DNA from: Bog-473 sp963763575
GTDB lineage: Bacteria > Actinomycetota > Acidimicrobiia > Acidimicrobiales > RAAP-2
Direction: 5' to 3'
Assembly: GCA_963763575.1 (NCBI GenBank)
Contig: CAVXPD010000003.1
Span: 124,001 to 188,000, forward strand
DNA: 64,000 bases
Part shown: positions 45,109 through 54,371 of the stretch, piece after piece
Position numbering within the stretch: the first letter of the stretch is position 1
Layout of the letters: the number at the start of each line of letters is the position of its first letter
Translations under genes and position numbers: made by a program
The notes under the pieces: generated by a model
Told to the model about the DNA's origin: nothing
Database searches by the model: none
The model's input: only the letters and a program-made list of their open reading frames with translations

Positions 45109-46108
45109 GGATCTGGTGCGCGCCACACAGAGCGAGATCAACCACGTGCCGATGGACATCGACACCCGCACGGCGGACGACTTCGACCTCCTGACCGACG
45201 AAATCTCCGAAGATGTGGCCGCCACGCCGAGCGGGGGCCAGGTGGTCTCGCACGGCGGCCTGGCCCGCCGCATCCTCGGCGTCTTCGTCGAGAACAAGCT
45301 CGCCGTGGTCGGCGTGGTGGTCATCGTCTTCTTCGTGTTGTTCTGCTACGTCGGGCCCCTCGTGTACCACACCAACCAGACCAACGCCGCGGAGGCCCTC
45401 AACTCGCCGGACAACGCGCCACCGGGACAGGGGCATCCGCTCGGCACCGACGCCAGCGGCTTCGACATCCTCGGCCGACTGATGTACGGAGGCCAGGTGT
45501 CGCTCCTCGTCGGCTTCGCCGCCGCGGGCGTGGCGAGCGTCTTCGGTGGGCTCTACGGCGCCATCTCCGGGTTCTTCGGCGGCTGGTTCGACTCCCTGAT
45601 GATGCGCATCGTCGACGCCTTCCTTTCGATCCCGGTTCTCTTCCTTGCCATCGTGCTCGCCACCGTCTTCCGGCCGTCGCTCACCGTCTTCATCTTCGTG
45701 ATTGCCTTCGTCTCCTGGCTCATTCCAGCGCGGCTGATCCGAGGGGAGGCCTTGTCGCTGCGCGGCCGCGAATACGTCCAGGCCGTGCGCGTCATGGGCG
45801 GCCGTGGGCCGCGCATCGTGGGGCGCCACATCATCCCGAACAGCATCGGCACCATCATCGTGAACGCCACGTTCAACATCGCCGACGCGATCTTGCTGCT
45901 CGCCGCGCTCGGCTTCATCGGCCTCGGAGTTCCCTCGCCCCAGACCGACTGGGGCTCCATGCTGTCCAACGGCGTGAACTATGCGTTGGACGGCTACTGG
46001 TGGGCGATCTATCCGGCCGGCCTGTGCATCGTCCTCGTCGTGGTGGCCTTCAACTTCATCGGCGACGCGTTGCGCGATTCGCTCGAGGTGCGGCTCCAGC
46101 AGCGCTGA
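45095..46108 (+). CDS. dipeptide-type ABC transporter permease (DppC-like)
   Basis: 337-aa permease. An extended cytoplasmic N-terminus precedes span 1 (LAVVGVVVIVFFVLFCYVGPLV); GHPLGTDASGFDILGRLMYG is the DppC signature, and the coupling loop is YVQAVRVMGGRGPRIVGRHI. ATG 45095 with GAGGA upstream is preferred to TTG 45077; it overlaps the DppB stop by 14 bp. It forms the channel with DppB; the ATPase gene converges 75 bp beyond. Confidence 0.92.
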   Translation: MQSPEDLVRATQSEINHVPMDIDTRTADDFDLLTDEISEDVAATPSGGQVVSHGGLARRILGVFVENKLAVVGVVVIVFFVLFCYVGPLVYHTNQTNAAEALNSPDNAPPGQGHPLGTDASGFDILGRLMYGGQVSLLVGFAAAGVASVFGGLYGAISGFFGGWFDSLMMRIVDAFLSIPVLFLAIVLATVFRPSLTVFIFVIAFVSWLIPARLIRGEALSLRGREYVQAVRVMGGRGPRIVGRHIIPNSIGTIIVNATFNIADAILLLAALGFIGLGVPSPQTDWGSMLSNGVNYALDGYWWAIYPAGLCIVLVVVAFNFIGDALRDSLEVRLQQR

Positions 46109-46183
46109 GCCCGGCGTCGGTGTCCGGTGGGACCGCGCACGCACCCGGTGGCCGGTCGGGCCGGACGGACGGGGTGATGGCCG

Positions 46184-48343
46184 TCAGGCCGACTCGGACG
46201 CGGCGACCGTCGTCACGAAGTCGTCGATGGCGCCGCCGGTCGGTTGCTGCAGCGGGAAGTGACAGGCGGCGATGTGCCCGTCGCCGAAGGCGCGGAGTGC
46301 CGGCTCCTCCTCGGCGCAGCGCTCTTGTGCGAAGGGGCAACGGGTGCGGAAGCGGCAGCCGGACGGCGGGTTGACCGACGACGGGAGCTCGCCGCGGATG
46401 TGGCCGACGCGCTGGGTCTTGGCGCTGGGGTCGGCGTCGGGGATCGTGTCGATGAGCGCCTTGGTGTAGGGGTGCGCAGGCTTGTCGTAGAGGTCGCGGG
46501 CGAGGCCCATCTCGACGAGCTTGCCGAGGTACATCACGCCGATACGGTCGGCCATGTACTTGACCACCGCCAGGTCGTGGGAGATGAAGAGGTACGTCAG
46601 CCCGTGGCGTTCCTGGAGGTCTTTCAGGAGGTTGAGGATCTGCGCCTGGATGGACACGTCGAGCGCGGAGACCGGCTCGTCGGCGACGATCAGCTTGGGT
46701 TCGAGGGCGAGTGCGCGCGCGAGCCCGATGCGCTGGCGCTGGCCACCCGAGAACTCGTGGGGATACAGGTCGGCGGATTTGGTGGGGAGGCCGACCTCGC
46801 CCAGCATCTCGAGGACGCGAGCCCGCTGCTCCGCGGCCGTCCCGACGTTCTGCACTTTGAGAGGCTCACGAAGGATGGAGCTGACACGCTGGCGCGGATC
46901 GAGGGACGCATACGGGTCCTGGAACATCATCTGGAGGTCGCGGCGGCGCCGGCGCAGGGTTCGCCCGTCGAGCCCGACGATGTTCTGGCCTTCGAACGAG
47001 ATCTCGCCCGCCGTCGGCGTCTCCAGTGCAACGACCATGCGGCCCATCGTCGTCTTGCCGCAGCCCGACTCGCCGACCAAGCCGAAGGTCTCGCCCTCGC
47101 GGATCGCCAGCGACACGTCGGTGACCGCCTTGACCGTTCCGATCTTGCGCTGGATCACCGCGCCGGAGGTGACGGGGAACTCTTTGACCACGTGGTCGAC
47201 GCGGACCAACACCGGCGCGGTGGTCAGTTCCGCCGCCCGGGCTTGGTGGCGGGCCAACGCGACCTCGTCGACCTTCACCGTCAGGTCAGCGGCCATTGCC
47301 ACCGCCTCGGGTCGCTTGGCGATCGTCTCGGGGTCGACGTCGACCTGGTGGAAGCACGCGACGAGGTGGTCTCGGCTGCTGTTGGCGGCCGGCTCGAGCT
47401 GCGGCTCGGTCGCACGGCAGTCGTCCTGGGTGTACCGGCAGCGCGCCGCAAAGCGGCAGTGGCCGATCGGCTGTGAGAGGTCCGGCGGCAGGCCGGGGAT
47501 GCTGACGAGGCGAACGGAGGGGTCCTGGTCGAGCTTGGCGACAGAGGCAAGCAGCGCCTCGGAGTAGGGGTGGCGCATGGCGTGGAAGAGCTCGATCGTG
47601 CTGGTGCTCTCGGCGACGCGGCCCGCGTACATGACGAGAACCCGGTCGGCGCGCTCGGCGATGACACCCATGTCGTGGGTGATGAGGATCACCGACATCT
47701 GGAGCTCCAGGCGGAGGCGGTCGAGCAGGTCGAGGATCTGGGCCTGGATGGTGACGTCGAGCGCCGTGGTCGGCTCGTCCGCGATCAGCAGCTTGGGTGT
47801 GCACACCAGGGCCATGGCGATCATGACTCTTTGTCGCAGACCGCCCGAGAGCTGGTGCGCGTACGCATCGAGCCGCTGCTCGGCGTTGGGGACCTCGACC
47901 ATCTTGAGGACCTCGAGGGCACGGCTCTTGGCTTGCGATTTGGAGGCGCCCTGATGGAGACGGACGCTCTCGCCGATTTGGTCCCCGACCGTCATGGTGG
48001 GGTTGAGCGAGGTCAGCGGGTCCTGGAATACCATCCCGACCTCGTTGCCCCGGACCTTGGTCATCTCCTTCTCGCTGAGGGGCGCGAGGTCCCTCCCGAG
48101 CAGCGTGATGGTCCCGCCGATGACGTGGCCGACGGGTGGCAACAGCTTCATGATGGAGAGGCCGACCGTGGTCTTGCCGCAGCCCGACTCGCCGACGACG
48201 CCGACGCATTCCCCCTCGTCGACGTGGAACGAGACATCGTCGACGGCGACGACGTTGGCGCTCTTCAGACGGAACTCGGTGCGGAGGCCGTCGACCTCGA
48301 GGACGGCCGGGCTCAACGTTGCCGCCGCGTCATCGTGGGACAC
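46184..48343 (-). CDS. fused oligopeptide/dipeptide ABC ATPase (DppD-DppF)
   Basis: 719-aa protein with two complete nucleotide-binding domains, each with the oligopeptide C-terminal Cys cluster. First half: VGESGCGKTTVGLSIM, HQLSGGLRQRVMIAM, LIADEPTTALDVTIQ, CRFAARCRYTQDDC. Second half: VGESGCGKTTMGRMVV, EFSGGQRQRIGLARAL, IVADEPVSALDVSIQ, CRFRTRCPFAQERC. It powers the binding-protein/permease operon that ends 75 bp away on the opposite strand. GTG 48343 is chosen because a TAGCGT -10 box at 48365-48360 would place the start downstream of the rnhB stop; longer frames run into rnhB. Confidence 0.93.
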   Translation of the reverse strand: MSHDDAAATLSPAVLEVDGLRTEFRLKSANVVAVDDVSFHVDEGECVGVVGESGCGKTTVGLSIMKLLPPVGHVIGGTITLLGRDLAPLSEKEMTKVRGNEVGMVFQDPLTSLNPTMTVGDQIGESVRLHQGASKSQAKSRALEVLKMVEVPNAEQRLDAYAHQLSGGLRQRVMIAMALVCTPKLLIADEPTTALDVTIQAQILDLLDRLRLELQMSVILITHDMGVIAERADRVLVMYAGRVAESTSTIELFHAMRHPYSEALLASVAKLDQDPSVRLVSIPGLPPDLSQPIGHCRFAARCRYTQDDCRATEPQLEPAANSSRDHLVACFHQVDVDPETIAKRPEAVAMAADLTVKVDEVALARHQARAAELTTAPVLVRVDHVVKEFPVTSGAVIQRKIGTVKAVTDVSLAIREGETFGLVGESGCGKTTMGRMVVALETPTAGEISFEGQNIVGLDGRTLRRRRRDLQMMFQDPYASLDPRQRVSSILREPLKVQNVGTAAEQRARVLEMLGEVGLPTKSADLYPHEFSGGQRQRIGLARALALEPKLIVADEPVSALDVSIQAQILNLLKDLQERHGLTYLFISHDLAVVKYMADRIGVMYLGKLVEMGLARDLYDKPAHPYTKALIDTIPDADPSAKTQRVGHIRGELPSSVNPPSGCRFRTRCPFAQERCAEEEPALRAFGDGHIAACHFPLQQPTGGAIDDFVTTVAASESA

Positions 48344-48389
48344 CTGCGCACGAACGAGAACGCTAACCCGAATTCTGCCCCGACGAGGA

Positions 48390-49193
48390 TCAAGACGCCG
48401 TGAAGAGCAGCCCCTGGCCGTCGTCGACGCACGAAATCTGCGCACGCACCGGGCACGGGTGACCGCGCCAGGGAAGCTCCCCCATGAAGGCCCAGCTGCG
48501 CCGGTGGATGGCCGAAGGGCCGTAGCCGCGCAGCGCGGTCTGGTGGACGAGCGACGGATAGCCCTTGTTGCGCTCGAAGCCGTAAGCGGGGAAGTGCTCT
48601 GCCTCCTCGCGCATGATGCGGTCCCGCACCACTTTGGCCAGCACCGACGCTGCCGCGACCGACGCGCACTTGGCGTCGCCGTCGACGATGGGGCGGATCA
48701 CGCCGGGGAGAGGTGGGACGACGGGTTCGGACGACTCGGGTTCGGAGACTTCGACCTCGGAGGGCGTCGCGATGGCGACTTCGGTGGCGGTGGGCTGGGC
48801 CGGGTCACGCAGCAGGTTGACCGGCCCGTCGATCAGGAGGGCGTCGGGTACCTGCCCGAGCACGGCCAACGCCCGGCCTGCGGCAACCCGAAGCGCTTCG
48901 GTCATGCCCCAGGTGTCGCATTCCACGGACGTCGCATGCCCGACGGACCATGCCGCGCACCACTTCCCGACCGCGCCGAAGATCTCCTCGCGGCGCGCCT
49001 CGCTCAGCATCTTGGAGTCCCGCAGCCACGCCGGCATGGTGCGGAGCTGGACCCGGGGGCGTACGACGGCGACCCCGACGGTGAGGGGTCCCGCCCACGC
49101 GCCTCGGCCAACTTCATCGAGACCGGCGACCCACTCGCAGCCCTCGCGGCGCAGGCGCCGTTCTTCTTTCAGGTCCGGTTCGCAGACCGTCAT
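48390..49193 (-). CDS. rnhB: ribonuclease HII
   Basis: 267-aa enzyme cutting RNA in RNA/DNA hybrids, Mg/Mn dependent. Seen: VAGLDEVGRGAWAGPLTVG (catalytic Asp-Glu), LLIDGPVNLL (Asp), then a Pro/Ser/Glu-rich insertion of about 40 residues (ATPSEVEVSEPESSEP), IVDGDAKCASVAAASVLAKV (Asp) and YGFERNKGYPSLVH. The insertion makes it longer than usual. ATG 49193 shares bases with the ATG of the divergent small gene (CATG). ABC ATPase gene follows downstream. Confidence 0.93.
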   Translation of the reverse strand: MTVCEPDLKEERRLRREGCEWVAGLDEVGRGAWAGPLTVGVAVVRPRVQLRTMPAWLRDSKMLSEARREEIFGAVGKWCAAWSVGHATSVECDTWGMTEALRVAAGRALAVLGQVPDALLIDGPVNLLRDPAQPTATEVAIATPSEVEVSEPESSEPVVPPLPGVIRPIVDGDAKCASVAAASVLAKVVRDRIMREEAEHFPAYGFERNKGYPSLVHQTALRGYGPSAIHRRSWAFMGELPWRGHPCPVRAQISCVDDGQGLLFTAS

Positions 49194-49458
49194 GGGCGCG
49201 CCTCAATACGATGGGGACCATGACTACGGGCGGGGGGAAGGGGCCGAGCGCGGCGTCCGCTCCCCGCTCGGCCCCGGGACCAAAGTCGACGTGCGCAACC
49301 GCTACCAAGGGACATGGGTGCGCGGCTTCGAGATCGCCGAGGTGACGCACGATGGCTATCGGATCCGCCGGCTGTCCGACGGCAGCATCCTGGGCGATCG
49401 CTTTTCCCGCGACGACGTCCGCCGGGAGCGGAGCCGCCAGGGGTTCTGGTGGCACTAA
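49192..49458 (+). CDS. small hypothetical protein with SH3-like core
   Basis: 88-aa protein. Core LGPGTKVDVRNRYQGTWVRGFEIAEVTHDGYRI looks like a small beta barrel (Tudor/SH3/KOW-like), followed by RLSDGSILGDRFSRDDVRRER. No enzyme motif. Nucleic-acid or protein binding is a guess. Start ATG 49192 overlaps the ATG of rnhB in the palindrome CATG; no other in-frame start fits better. It ends 4 bp from the convergent GYD gene. Confidence 0.6.
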   Translation: MGAPQYDGDHDYGRGEGAERGVRSPLGPGTKVDVRNRYQGTWVRGFEIAEVTHDGYRIRRLSDGSILGDRFSRDDVRRERSRQGFWWH

Positions 49459-49462
49459 GGCG

Positions 49463-49762
49463 TCAACCCTTCTCCGACTTCAGCACGGCCTCGACGTAGT
49501 CGTCGATCGGGATCGCCGTGAGCGTGAGCGTCTTGAGCGTCCCCCGCGAGCCCAGAACCAGGGCCACCCGAGCCATCGTGGTCTCGTCGGGGGCATCGAG
49601 GACGGTGCAGAAGTCGAAGGGGCCGAGCAGCGCCCATTGCGCGACCACACGGACCCCCATGGCCTCGACCTCGGCGTTGACCGCCTTCAGGCGGTCCGGG
49701 TTCTCCGTGAGCGTCTCCGCCCCCTCCGGCCCCACGGTCGAGAGCATGAGGAACGTCGCCAT
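49463..49762 (-). CDS. GYD domain protein
   Basis: 99-aa protein of the GYD family (dimeric alpha-beta barrel fold), with FLMLSTVGPEGAETLTENPD and ALLGPFDFCTVLDAPDETT. Function of the family is not defined. ATG 49762 is 6 nt after TAGCGT on the minus strand (49774-49769), consistent with leaderless transcription. Monocistronic. Confidence 0.85.
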   Translation of the reverse strand: MATFLMLSTVGPEGAETLTENPDRLKAVNAEVEAMGVRVVAQWALLGPFDFCTVLDAPDETTMARVALVLGSRGTLKTLTLTAIPIDDYVEAVLKSEKG

Positions 49763-49857
49763 GCGGTCACGCTACCCCAGGGCCGGGTGGCGCCCCCATG
49801 GATCTGGTCGCGGCCACGCGCGGCCGGGACGAGGTTCGCGGCGTGGCCTGGCGGGGC

Positions 49858-51372
49858 TCAGCCCGAGCGCAGTGCGCTCCGGACCACCTTGCCGAGCGCG
49901 TTGCGCGGGAGCGCGTCGACCAGGTGGACCTGGCGCGGCCGCTTGTACGGGGCCAGCTCCCGGGCTGCCAGCTCGAGGAGAACCTCGACGTCGGGCTCCC
50001 CCACGACGAAGGCCTCCACCGTCTCGCCCCACTCGGCCGACTCGCGCCCGACTACTGCGACCTCACGCACGCCGGGCAGGCGGGACAGCACCGCCTCGAC
50101 CTCCGCCGGGTACACGTTGTGACCGCCCGTGATGATCAACTCGGTCCGTCGTCCCCGGATACTGACGTAGCCGTCGCCCGAGACCGACGCCAGGTCGCCG
50201 GTGGCGAACCAACCGTCCGGCGCGATCCCCTCGGGGCGGTCCCAATAGCCGCGACACAGCGACGCACCGCGCACGAAGAGCTCGCCGATTCCCTCGTCGT
50301 CGGGGTCGTCGACGGCGGCCTCGACCCCGGGGAGCGGCAACCCGACCGAACCAGGGCGGCGCTCCCCGAGCAGCGGATTGGACAACGTGAGCAAGGTCTC
50401 CGTCATGCCGTAGCGCTCCAGTACCTCCACGCCCTCGCCGGCGAGCCGGTGCCACAGGTCCGCGGCCAGGGGCGCCGAGCCCGAGACGCACAGTCGCAAG
50501 CCCGCCAAGAGCCCGGCGTGGCCGGACTCCGCCAGCCGGTGGTACATGGTCGGGACACCGAAGAACATGGTGCCGCCGCCCGGGGCGGACTCGAGGACGG
50601 CGGCTTCGTCGAAGCGGTCGAAGACCACCGCCGACGCGCCCGCCGCCAGCGTGCCGAACAGCCCGGCGCACAGTCCGTGGACGTGGAAGAGCGGCAGGCA
50701 CAGGACGAGACGGTCGTCGCGCTCCCAGGCCCACGCCCTGAGCAGCGAGGTCACCCCCGCGTAGAGCGAGCCGTGGGTGTGCACCGCGCCCTTGGGGCGG
50801 CCTGTCGTGCCCGAGGTGTAGACGATCAGCGCGTCGTCACCCCGGTCGATCTGGAAGACCGGTGCAGGCTCCGTGTGCTCGGCTGCGCCCACGAGCTCGT
50901 CCACCGTCAGAATCTCCGCTGCTCGGGCCGCGCCGAACGCTTCGGTGCCGTCGGGCCGATCGGTCACGACGACGAGCGGATGTGCGTCGTCCAGCACGTG
51001 CGCGATCTCCCCCGCTCCGGCGGAGGGGCTGAGCGGCACGAGGACGCCGCCGGCCCGCAGCACGGCGAGGAGGGACGCCGCCGATTCCAGGGTGGCGCGT
51101 GCGCACCAGAGCACCCGGTCGCCGCCGCGGACGCCGTACGCGGCGAGGACGGTGGCCATCCGCCTCGCCAGCGTATCGAGCTCCTCGCCGTCCAAGGCCC
51201 GCGTCGGCTGCCGACCGTCGAGCAGGACGGCGGCACCGGGACGGGCGGCCCACTGCGCCTCCCACAGCTCGGGCAGGGTGGTCGCCGGCGGCGATGGCGC
51301 GGTGGCTTCGGGCCACCGGCCTGGGGGGACGATCGACCTCACCGCTCGCGAGCCCAGGTCATAGTCTGGCAA
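49858..51372 (-). CDS. acyl-CoA synthetase (AMP-forming, malonyl-CoA-synthetase-like)
   Basis: 504-aa adenylate-forming enzyme. Core motifs: ALIVYTSGTTGRPKGAVHTHG (P-loop), MFFGVPTMYHRLAESG, LERYGMTETL, ELFVRGASLCRGYW, WFATGDLASVSGDGY, GRRTELIITGGHNVYPAEVE and catalytic Lys in LPRNALGKVVR. Sequence order and length resemble MatB and medium-chain ligases; the acid is unknown. TTG 51372 as start is weak; a GTG near residue 11 (AVRSIVPP) is possible. Divergent from the mannosidase with no gap. Confidence 0.88.
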   Translation of the reverse strand: MPDYDLGSRAVRSIVPPGRWPEATAPSPPATTLPELWEAQWAARPGAAVLLDGRQPTRALDGEELDTLARRMATVLAAYGVRGGDRVLWCARATLESAASLLAVLRAGGVLVPLSPSAGAGEIAHVLDDAHPLVVVTDRPDGTEAFGAARAAEILTVDELVGAAEHTEPAPVFQIDRGDDALIVYTSGTTGRPKGAVHTHGSLYAGVTSLLRAWAWERDDRLVLCLPLFHVHGLCAGLFGTLAAGASAVVFDRFDEAAVLESAPGGGTMFFGVPTMYHRLAESGHAGLLAGLRLCVSGSAPLAADLWHRLAGEGVEVLERYGMTETLLTLSNPLLGERRPGSVGLPLPGVEAAVDDPDDEGIGELFVRGASLCRGYWDRPEGIAPDGWFATGDLASVSGDGYVSIRGRRTELIITGGHNVYPAEVEAVLSRLPGVREVAVVGRESAEWGETVEAFVVGEPDVEVLLELAARELAPYKRPRQVHLVDALPRNALGKVVRSALRSG

Positions 51373-51374
51373 TC

Positions 51375-54032
51375 ATGACCGCCCGCCGGATTGTCATCGT
51401 TCCGCACACGCATTGGGACCGCGAATGGTACAAGTCGTACCAGGAGTTCCGCCTGAATCTGGTCGAGCTGCTCGACACGCTGATCCCCCTGCTCGAGAGC
51501 GACGCCGGCTACCCGTACTTCATGCTCGACGGCCAGATGGCGGTCGTCGACGACTACCTCGAGGTCCGTCCCGAGGCCGAGGAACGGCTGCGGGCGCTGG
51601 CGGCGGCGGGCCGGGTGAGCATGGGCCCGTGGTACATCCTGATGGACGAGTTCCTGTCCTCGGGCGAGACCATCGTGCGCAACCTGCAGATGGGCCTGGC
51701 GCGGGGCGCTGCCTTCGGCGGCGTCATGGACGTGGGGTACCTGCCCGACATGTTCGGCCACATCGCGCAGATGCCGCAGATCCTCACCCTGGCCGGGTTC
51801 CGTGACGCGGTCGTCTGGCGCGGCGTGCCCTCGCAGGTGACGGCGAACGCCTTCGTGTGGGAGTCGCCCGACGGCTCGGCCGTGCGCGCCGAATACCTGC
51901 CCGTGGGCTACGGCAACGGGGCCGCGCTGCCTGACGACGCGAAGGCGCTCGTCCGGCGGACCCAGGACCATCTCGAGGAGGTCGGAGAGTTCGTGACCGG
52001 CGACCTCCTCGTGATGAACGGCTCGGACCACCTGATGCCCCAGCCGTCGCTCGGCCGGGTCGTGGCGGAGGCCAACGACCTGCAGGACGAGCTGCACTTC
52101 GAGGTCACGTCGCTTGCCCGCTATCTGGCCGGCACGAGCAGCGAGGGCCTCACCCGCGTGCTGGGCGAGCTGCGTTCGGGTTATCGGGCCAACATGCTCA
52201 TGGGGGTCACCTCGAACCGGGTCGACGTCAAGCGCGAGGGCGCACGGGCCGAGCGCGAGCTCGAACGAAGGGCCGAGCCCCTGACCGCGCTCTTCCAGCC
52301 CGCGGAGGCGTATCCCACCCGGTTGCTCGACCTGGCCTGGAAGGAGATGGTGCGCAACTCGGCCCACGACTCCATCTGCGCGTGCTCGGTCGACGACGTC
52401 GTGGATGCCGTGTTGCACCGCTATGCCGAGGCGCGCGCCATCGCGGCGGGACTTGCCGACCGGGCCGTCAAGAACTTTGCCCGCTCGCTGTCACAGCCCG
52501 GGCCGTCGGTGCTCAACCCGGTGTCGAGGGCGAGGTCAGGCGTCGTCGAACTGGTCGTGCCGGCGGAAGGGCCTGCGCCGGCCAATATCCAGGTGCTCTC
52601 GGAGCGCACAGGCATGCCGGGCTCCATGGTCCTCGATGCCGACACCGTCCGGACCGTACTGGGAATGCTCCAGGGCCCCCGGATCAGCGACGACGCCTGG
52701 GTGCACGAGGTCAAAGTCGAGGAGACCGAGGAGGGGATCGACGTCACCGTCTCGGTCGGCACCGAGGAAAAGCCGAACGTGCCGATCGCGGAGGCGAAGC
52801 AGGACGTCTTCACCAAGTTGGGTGCCCGCCCCGACGCCGTCGTCAGGGTCTCGATGGACCAGCCCTCGACCCGCCGGATCGCGGCCCGCACGGGCGAAGT
52901 GTCCGGCTACGGATGGTCGCCCTTCGCGGCGGCAGAATTGGAGAATCCGGTCGCGGCGAGTGAGAGCGACCTGGCGGTCGGTCTGAGCAACGGGCTGGTC
53001 GAGATCGCGATCGACCGGGCGGACGGCACCTTCGCGCTCAACGGAGTGGGCGGTTACGGCCGGTTGATCGACGGCGGCGACCTCGGGGACTCGTACAACT
53101 ACTCTCCGCCGCGCCGGGACTCGTTCGTCGATGCCCCGCAAGAGGTCGCCGTGCGCGTCGTGGAGAGCGGCCCGGTGCGGGCCCGCGTCCACGTCATCGC
53201 CACTTACGCCTGGCCGGACCACGTGGACGGGTCCTCCCAGGCGCGGGTGGGCGAGCATCTGGTCGAGGTCGAGAACGAACTTGAGCTCCGGGCGGACGAG
53301 GCCACCGTGCGGGTCAAGACCAGCTTCGTGAACCCGAGCGGGGACCACCGGGTGCGCGTCCACTTCCCTCTGCCCGAACCGGCCCGAGAGTCCCACGCCG
53401 AGAGCGCCTTCACGGTGGTGACCCGCGGCCTGACCGCCGAGGGGCGAGTGGACGAATACGGACTGCCGACGGCGCCGGCCCACCGGTTCGTCTCGGCCGG
53501 CCGACTCACCGTGGTCCACGAGGGGGTGTGCGAGTACGAGCTCGTCGACATCGAGGAGGGTGCCGCACGCACCCTCGCCCTCACTGTCCTGCGCTCGACC
53601 GGAATGCTGTCACGGCTCGGCATGGCGTACCGGCCGTTCCCGGCGGGCCCGATGACTCCTGTCGAAGGGTTGCAGATGCGGGGCAAGCGGATCGCTCTGC
53701 GCTACGCGCTCGCTCTCGACTGCCTCGACCCGTATCGCCTGGCCGACGACGTGCTCGTGCCCCTCGAGGTCGCCGCCAGCCTCGGTGGTGGCGTGCGGCC
53801 ACCCACCGGTACCGAACTGTCGGTCCACGGAGCCGAGGTCAGCTCGCTGCACCGGGTGGGTGGGGTCCTCGAGGCTCGGGTGTACAACCCGAGACCCGAC
53901 CCGACCGTCGTGTCGTTCCCCGGGCGCTCGGGCTGGCTCGTCGACCTCCGCGGCTACCCGCAGCGGCGGTTCGAGGGTTCGTTCGAGCTACGCCCCTTCG
54001 GCATCGCCACCGCTCGGTTGCACAGCGACTGA
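51375..54032 (+). CDS. alpha-mannosidase, glycoside hydrolase family 38
   Basis: 885-aa cytoplasmic retaining glycosidase. Zn site: VPHTHWDREWY (His-Asp); nucleophile Asp in YLPDMFGHIAQMPQI; further Zn His in WKEMVRNSAHDSICACS. The C-terminal half is the beta-sandwich of GH38 (LVEIAIDRADGTF, YSPPRRDSF). It resembles bacterial MngB-like enzymes cleaving mannosyl-glycerate or mannan fragments, without a signal peptide. ATG 51375 is 7 nt after TAGTCT (51362-51367). Its end overlaps the cyclase C-terminal segment by 45 bp. Confidence 0.92.
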   Translation: MTARRIVIVPHTHWDREWYKSYQEFRLNLVELLDTLIPLLESDAGYPYFMLDGQMAVVDDYLEVRPEAEERLRALAAAGRVSMGPWYILMDEFLSSGETIVRNLQMGLARGAAFGGVMDVGYLPDMFGHIAQMPQILTLAGFRDAVVWRGVPSQVTANAFVWESPDGSAVRAEYLPVGYGNGAALPDDAKALVRRTQDHLEEVGEFVTGDLLVMNGSDHLMPQPSLGRVVAEANDLQDELHFEVTSLARYLAGTSSEGLTRVLGELRSGYRANMLMGVTSNRVDVKREGARAERELERRAEPLTALFQPAEAYPTRLLDLAWKEMVRNSAHDSICACSVDDVVDAVLHRYAEARAIAAGLADRAVKNFARSLSQPGPSVLNPVSRARSGVVELVVPAEGPAPANIQVLSERTGMPGSMVLDADTVRTVLGMLQGPRISDDAWVHEVKVEETEEGIDVTVSVGTEEKPNVPIAEAKQDVFTKLGARPDAVVRVSMDQPSTRRIAARTGEVSGYGWSPFAAAELENPVAASESDLAVGLSNGLVEIAIDRADGTFALNGVGGYGRLIDGGDLGDSYNYSPPRRDSFVDAPQEVAVRVVESGPVRARVHVIATYAWPDHVDGSSQARVGEHLVEVENELELRADEATVRVKTSFVNPSGDHRVRVHFPLPEPARESHAESAFTVVTRGLTAEGRVDEYGLPTAPAHRFVSAGRLTVVHEGVCEYELVDIEEGAARTLALTVLRSTGMLSRLGMAYRPFPAGPMTPVEGLQMRGKRIALRYALALDCLDPYRLADDVLVPLEVAASLGGGVRPPTGTELSVHGAEVSSLHRVGGVLEARVYNPRPDPTVVSFPGRSGWLVDLRGYPQRRFEGSFELRPFGIATARLHSD

Positions 54033-54371
54033 CTCGGTTCCGGCAGTCCCGTCGCCGACGGCGTCATCGATATCGGCATCGGCGTCGGCGTCGCCGGTGC
54101 CCCGGTCGCTGGCGCTGCGGTTGGCCGTCAGCATGCGCTCACCCACATCGCGGAGCTCCTCGAGGTCGCGTAGCACCTCGCTGATGCGCTCCCAGCGCGT
54201 GTTGCGCCGGCGATCGGCCGCCGCACCGGTGCCGTCGGCCTCGTGTCCGGCACGCCCGCACCACCACAATTGCACCCGTCCCAGATTTTTCAACTCCCGC
54301 GGTCGGAGGGACTTGGCCGTGAACTCGTAGGGGGCCGTTTCCATCAACACAGCGTGGAATTCGTCAGACAT
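53988..54371 (-). pseudogene. C-terminal part of class III adenylate cyclase, out of frame
   Basis: This 127-aa frame opening MSDEFHAVLMETAPYEF is the natural continuation of the cyclase catalytic domain (last beta strands, RELKNLGRVQLWWCG matching the usual L-K-G-hydrophobic end) followed by an Asp/Ala/Gly tail. The upstream gene reaches EPRHRPHV then stop; skipping one C in the CCCC run at 54384-54387 gives EPGTVLMSDEF, restoring the family sequence. So it is not an independent gene unless it is translated from its own ATG. Confidence 0.75.
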
